The notes under the pieces are model-generated. The model was not told the DNA's origin. It searched no databases and saw only the letters and a list, made by a program, of their open reading frames with translations. Positions 5,886 to 8,802 of a DNA stretch of 8,802 nucleotides are shown here, one piece after another. Source of the stretch: Caldifarciminota bacterium (GTDB lineage: Bacteria > Hydrothermota > Tepidihabitantia > Tepidihabitantales > Tepidihabitantaceae); assembly GCA_016935775.1 (NCBI GenBank), contig JAFGQF010000285.1, positions 1 to 8,802 on the forward strand, read 5' to 3'. Position numbers and translations under genes: made by a program. Each line of letters starts with the position of its first letter. The first letter of the stretch is position 1.

Positions 5886-6916
5886 AGCTCCTCCAGTCGG
5901 TAGCGCCGCGAGCCGAGCCCGGCGGCCTCCGCGGCGTCGAGCAGGACTCCCGGGTCGAGTTTCGGGTAGATGGCCTTGAGGTTCGCCTCGGTGCGGTCCC
6001 AGGCCGCCTGCTCGCAGGCGACCGGGTCGAGCGAGCCGAAGACTCCGACGTCGGGCATCACCGGTTCCTGCGCGTGGTTGTCGCAGTCGCAGTTGCGGGT
6101 GATGTTGACCGCGAAGTTGAAGTGGAAGGCCGCGCGGCCCCGGAGCACGGCCCGGCAGTACTCGACCATCTTGCGCTGGACCGACTCGGAGGCGGCGTTC
6201 CATTTCACCCGGATCGCCTCCTGCGGGCAGACCGCCAGGCAGCCGCCGCAGCCGGTGCACTTCGGCCCGATGTGGGCGACGTACCGGTCGAAGCCGATTG
6301 CCGCCACCGGGCAGTAGTCCACGCACTTGCCGCACGACACGCAGCGGTCCGCGTCCACCGCCGGCTTCGAGTTTGAGTGCATCTCGAGCTTGCCCGCCTT
6401 GGCGGACAGGCCCATCGCGAGGTTCTTGACCACGCCGCCGAACCCGGTGACGAAGTGGCCCTTGAAATGGGCGAGGTTGACGAGGTGGCGGATGCGGCGC
6501 AGGCCGTGCGCGAGCCGGGCGACCGGCACCAGCTCCGAGTTGAGCGGCTCGTCGTAGCTGCGCTCGCCCTCCTCGCCGTCGAGGATGAGCAGCGGCGCGA
6601 GCGTGCGCGCGGGTCCGAAGCCGTGCTCGCGGGCGAGTTCCAGGTGCCCGGCCGCGGTCTGGCGCCGGCCGCGGTAGAGCGCGGTGGTCTCGATGACGAC
6701 CGGCTGGAGGTCGTGGAAGCTGAGCGCGATCGAGGCGGCGCGGACGATTGCCGGGTCGAGGTGGGTGGTGTTGCCCTCCTCGCCGAAATGGACCTTGAGC
6801 CCGACCGTCTTGCGCCGGCGCACCCGGCCGAAGAAACCGGACCGCTCGAGCATCGGCCCGACCGCGCCGGCCGGGTCTTCCGGCCCGGCGAAGAAGACGA
6901 CCGGTTCCGCGCTCAT
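5882..6916 (-). CDS. DUF362 protein with a two-cluster 4Fe-4S ferredoxin domain
   Basis: A 344-residue iron-sulfur protein. The DUF362 domain covers both ends. KVHFGEEGN is at about 41-49 and HFKGHFVTGFGGVVKNLAMG at 150-169. CDCDNHA then PDVGVFGSLDPVAC follow at 276-301. Inserted between them is a 2[4Fe-4S] module: C192xxC195xxC198xxxC202P and C220xxC223xxC226xxxC230P. This suggests electron transfer, but the substrate of DUF362 proteins is not known. No signal peptide is present from the chosen ATG at 6916. A longer frame to 7021 is rejected because the ATG at 6916 overlaps the stop of the radical SAM gene as ATGA and has GGGAG seven bases upstream. The tight coupling suggests that it serves, or reduces, the radical SAM enzyme encoded just before it. 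Confidence 0.9.
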   Translation of the reverse strand: MSAEPVVFFAGPEDPAGAVGPMLERSGFFGRVRRRKTVGLKVHFGEEGNTTHLDPAIVRAASIALSFHDLQPVVIETTALYRGRRQTAAGHLELAREHGFGPARTLAPLLILDGEEGERSYDEPLNSELVPVARLAHGLRRIRHLVNLAHFKGHFVTGFGGVVKNLAMGLSAKAGKLEMHSNSKPAVDADRCVSCGKCVDYCPVAAIGFDRYVAHIGPKCTGCGGCLAVCPQEAIRVKWNAASESVQRKMVEYCRAVLRGRAAFHFNFAVNITRNCDCDNHAQEPVMPDVGVFGSLDPVACEQAAWDRTEANLKAIYPKLDPGVLLDAAEAAGLGSRRYRLEEL

Positions 6917-8004
6917 TCCCACACTCCCGCAATCCGCGCCCCGCAGAACCGGCACCGGCCGTTGACGATGTTGTTGGCGGTGACGGTGTAGCCCCTGCGG
7001 CCGATGACCAGGCTGTCGCATCCCGGGCAGAAGGTGCTTTCCAGTTCGTGGCCGGGCACGTTACCGACGTAGACGTGCTTCAGCCCAACTTCGCGGGCGA
7101 TGTCGGCCGCGGTTTCAAGGGTCGCGACCGGGGTCGCGGGCGCGTCGCGCAGCCGGTAGGCCGGGCTGAACCGGGTGAAGTGGAGCGGCACCGAGTCGCC
7201 GAGGTTGAAGAGCACCCACTGGCACATCCGGCGGATGTCGAGGGTGTCGTCGTTCCGGGCCGGCACCACCAGGTTCACCAGCTCGAGATGGGTGCCGGAC
7301 CGGGCCGCGATGCGGCAGGCCGCGAGCACGGGCGCCAGTTCGGACCCGCAGACGTCGGAGTAGAACTCCTTGGTGAAACCCTTGAGGTCGATCTTCACCG
7401 CGTCCACCAGCGAGCAGAGCGTCTCCATCGGCGCCGGGTTGATATAGCCGCCGGTGACGACCGCGGTCCGGATGCCGCACTCGCGTGCCCGGCGGGCGAT
7501 GGCGCAGGTGTACTCGAAGAAGACCACCGGCTCGGAATAGGTCAGGCAGATTATCGGCGCGCCCTCGCGCTCGGCAATGGCGACCACCGAGTCGGGCGGC
7601 AGGTCAAGGCCCGGCAGTTCCTCGGGCCGGGACTGGGAAATTTCCCAGTTCTGGCAGTACTTGCACGACTGGTTGCAGCCGGCGGTGGCGAGGGTGATGC
7701 GGGTTTGGCCGGGCAGGAAGTGGAAGAACGGCGCTTTCTCGATCGGTTCCTTGCCGATGGTGCAGGGCCGTGCGTAGACCACCGAGTAGAGTTTCCCGTC
7801 CGAGTTCTCGCGCACCCGGCAGACGCCGCGGCCGCCGGGCGCGATGATGCAATGCCGCGGGCAGAGCTCGCAGCGGACCAGCCTGCCGTCCAGCTTCGAG
7901 TAGAACTCGGCCTCGTGGACCGGCTTGAAGCGCGCGTCGCTCGCGGCCAGCCCGGAAACCAGCAGGCCGAGCAGGATGGGACGGAGCCAGGCAGGGGCGG
8001 GCAC
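6913..8004 (-). CDS. AmmeMemoRadiSam-type radical SAM enzyme (AmrS-like) with hydrophobic N-terminus
   Basis: A radical SAM enzyme (363 residues) of the family usually annotated as AmmeMemoRadiSam system radical SAM enzyme or pyruvate-formate-lyase-activating-like. The SAM cluster motif is C110xxxC114xxC117 (AGCNQSCKYCQNW). The family hallmarks are also present: an N-terminal C45xxC48xxxC52 with C62 (CELCPRHC...GVC), TYSEPVVFFEY near 155-165, KIDLKGF (204-210), and a C-terminal pair of CxxC motifs (326/329 and 351/354) that could bind zinc or another cluster. The start is GTG at 8004, four bases after the PEGA-gene stop. No later ATG or GTG precedes the conserved region, so residues 5-20 (a Leu/Gly-rich hydrophobic run after R8) belong to the protein and may be a membrane anchor or signal peptide. 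The reaction is unknown to me. No AMMECR1 or Memo gene lies in the window. Confidence 0.9.
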   Translation of the reverse strand: MPAPAWLRPILLGLLVSGLAASDARFKPVHEAEFYSKLDGRLVRCELCPRHCIIAPGGRGVCRVRENSDGKLYSVVYARPCTIGKEPIEKAPFFHFLPGQTRITLATAGCNQSCKYCQNWEISQSRPEELPGLDLPPDSVVAIAEREGAPIICLTYSEPVVFFEYTCAIARRARECGIRTAVVTGGYINPAPMETLCSLVDAVKIDLKGFTKEFYSDVCGSELAPVLAACRIAARSGTHLELVNLVVPARNDDTLDIRRMCQWVLFNLGDSVPLHFTRFSPAYRLRDAPATPVATLETAADIAREVGLKHVYVGNVPGHELESTFCPGCDSLVIGRRGYTVTANNIVNGRCRFCGARIAGVWE

Positions 8005-8008
8005 GGAC

Positions 8009-8449
8009 CTAGAAGAGCAGCCCGATGAGCAGGCCGATGACCGCGCCCAGCCCGAAGACGCCGCCGACCGCGCAACCGGCCAGGGTCTTGGCCTTGCCGG
8101 GCGCGGCGACGATGGCACCGTAGTCGACGGTCACCTCGGTCACGCTGTTGCGCCGGACCTCGAGTTCGTAGGTGCCGGCGTCGACCGCGGTCAGGGTCCA
8201 GAGCGCGGAAAGCTTCTCGCCGACCCCGCCGGTGCGGACGCGGGCATAGACGTTTTCGAGGCTGTCGTTGGAGATTATCGAGAGCAGGAACGAGCCGGTG
8301 CGGAACGGGTGGCGCTCGACCGGGGTCCGGCCGAGACAGTCGCCGTCGAGCCAGACCTCGATTCCGGGCAGGGTCGAGCGGACGCTGACGAATCCCGAGT
8401 CGGGCACCGGCTGGGCAACGAGCAGCAGTGAAAGGCAAATGGTAAGCAC
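8009..8449 (-). CDS. PEGA-like exported protein with C-terminal transmembrane segment
   Basis: A 146-residue envelope protein. Residues 1-12 form a hydrophobic signal or anchor (LTICLSLLLVA). From about residue 20 there is a PEGA-like surface domain: GFVSVRSTLPGIEVWLDGDCLG, where 'a small beta strand, then V.LDG..LG.TP' is the family pattern (LGRTPVERHPFRTG follows). A later strand GTYELEVRRNSVTEVTVDY fits the domain's end. After about residue 120 comes a Gly-rich hydrophobic helix (GGVFGLGAVIGLLIGLLF) that looks like a membrane span at the C-terminus. The start is GTG at 8449. An in-frame TTG at 8467 would lie inside the promoter. The gene is the first of the run leading to the radical SAM, DUF362 and scpA genes. 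The PEGA call is by pattern only, and the function is unknown. Confidence 0.7.
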   Translation of the reverse strand: MLTICLSLLLVAQPVPDSGFVSVRSTLPGIEVWLDGDCLGRTPVERHPFRTGSFLLSIISNDSLENVYARVRTGGVGEKLSALWTLTAVDAGTYELEVRRNSVTEVTVDYGAIVAAPGKAKTLAGCAVGGVFGLGAVIGLLIGLLF

Positions 8450-8700
8450 GGCGACACGATATCCCAACCCGGGTGCAAGTCAACAGGGTTCGCGCTGGAT
8501 TCGAACTCAGGGAGCGTCAGGAAACAGTCGTTCCAGAGTTCGTCGAGGGAATCGAGGTCTTGCGGAGCCCAGTCGAGGTTCGCTGCTTCGTGAGGTTTGT
8601 ATGCCTGGATGACCACAGCATTGTCGGCGGCTGATGCCACGGCCGCACACAGCAGCAAGACCAACAACGCTTCTAGCGAGCTTCGCTTCACGATATCCAT
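8275..8700 (-). CDS. Short secreted protein or 5' remnant of a larger gene
   Basis: The frame starts at an ATG (8700) with GGGAGG five bases upstream (8706-8711). An in-frame ATG at 8721 has no comparable site. Residues 1-24 are a clear Sec signal peptide (DIVKR, then a Leu-rich core, with cleavage after ASA). Residues 25 to about 80 are an acidic, gene-like segment with no family that I recognise (NLDWAPQDLDSLDELWND). From residue 84 the frame runs out of phase through the PEGA gene and becomes Ser/Arg/Pro-rich like a shadow, so the end at 8275 is probably not biological. The PEGA promoter lies over residues 73-82. Base composition is less GC-rich and codon choice more relaxed (TTG leucines) than in the neighbours. 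It may be a gene whose 3' part was lost, or a young secreted gene. Confidence 0.45.
   Translation of the reverse strand: MDIVKRSSLEALLVLLLCAAVASAADNAVVIQAYKPHEAANLDWAPQDLDSLDELWNDCFLTLPEFESSANPVDLHPGWDIVSPCLPFAFHCCSLPSRCPTRDSSASARPCPESRSGSTATVSAGPRSSATRSAPARSCSR
8456..8483 (-). promoter_or_regulatory. Promoter predicting a leaderless mRNA for the PEGA-radical SAM-DUF362-scpA operon
   Basis: On the minus strand: TTGACT (8478-8483), a 16-bp spacer, and TATCGT (8456-8461, 4/6). With the last -10 base as -7, +1 falls on 8449, the G of the GTG start. The spacing matches the beta-barrel promoter base for base in length, and again there is no Shine-Dalgarno sequence. It lies inside the tail of the upstream reading frame. 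Confidence 0.6.
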
Positions 8701-8802
8701 CTTCTCCTCCCTTGCCTTCATCTGACTACAACGGTCTTAGCCGCGCATGTGAGTCCCGTCGCTCTCAGCCGGCAGAAGAGAACTTCTGACTTCGGCCCGG
8801 CG

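Noticed and set aside
5175..6932. Apparent 585-residue fusion ending in ScpA
   Set aside because: Only the part after the GTG at 5885 is ScpA-like. The upstream half is an out-of-frame reading of the DUF362 gene, which has its own intact frame.
8773..8788. Hairpin CAGAAG-AGAA-CTTCTG near the right edge
   Set aside because: A 6-bp AT-containing stem with no T-run on either strand next to it; too weak to call a terminator, and the neighbouring gene is outside the window.

Overview
This is a GC-rich, gene-dense bacterial window in which every convincing gene lies on the minus strand. All coordinates are plus-strand, and the genes read from right to left. Taxonomy cannot be fixed from the sequence. 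Lipoproteins, a short beta-barrel-like protein, signal peptides, a PEGA-like protein and a secreted subtilase with calcium-loop inserts suggest a diderm bacterium, possibly an uncultured FCB-type or candidate-phylum lineage. That placement is inference.

Right edge, in order of transcription: a short secreted reading frame (start 8700) with a good ribosome binding site. Only about 80 of its residues look like a gene before it runs out of frame into the next one. Next comes a compact four-gene run: a PEGA-like membrane protein (8009-8449), an AmmeMemoRadiSam-type radical SAM enzyme with a hydrophobic N-terminus (6913-8004), a DUF362 protein with two 4Fe-4S motifs (5882-6916), and scpA (5175-5885). 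The last two junctions are 4-bp ATGA and GTGA overlaps, so this is very probably one operon.

Middle: between scpA and the next genes lies a 91-bp stretch made of 13 degenerate heptamers in perfect 7-bp register (5034-5124). It includes two copies of a 21-bp unit. After it come a DUF488 protein with a Pro/Arg-rich tail (4535-5026) and quinolinate synthase nadA (3630-4538), joined by an ATGA overlap.

Left part: an envelope group consisting of a small predicted beta-barrel (3081-3587), a likely exported protein overlapping it (2468-3091), and a lipoprotein made of three copies of a ~97-residue domain (1463-2425). Then a strong promoter drives a secreted subtilisin-like protease (start 1390) that runs off the left edge.

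The most notable regulatory observation is that three TTGAC(A/T) promoters can be read. Two of them (before the beta-barrel and PEGA genes) share the same geometry: a 16-bp spacer, a -10 box, then exactly 6 nt to a GTG codon with no Shine-Dalgarno sequence. This predicts leaderless mRNAs. The other candidates for novelty are the triplicated lipoprotein domain, the heptamer array, and the pairing of a possibly exported AmrS-like enzyme with a DUF362 Fe-S protein. No tRNA, rRNA, CRISPR array or mobile element was found.
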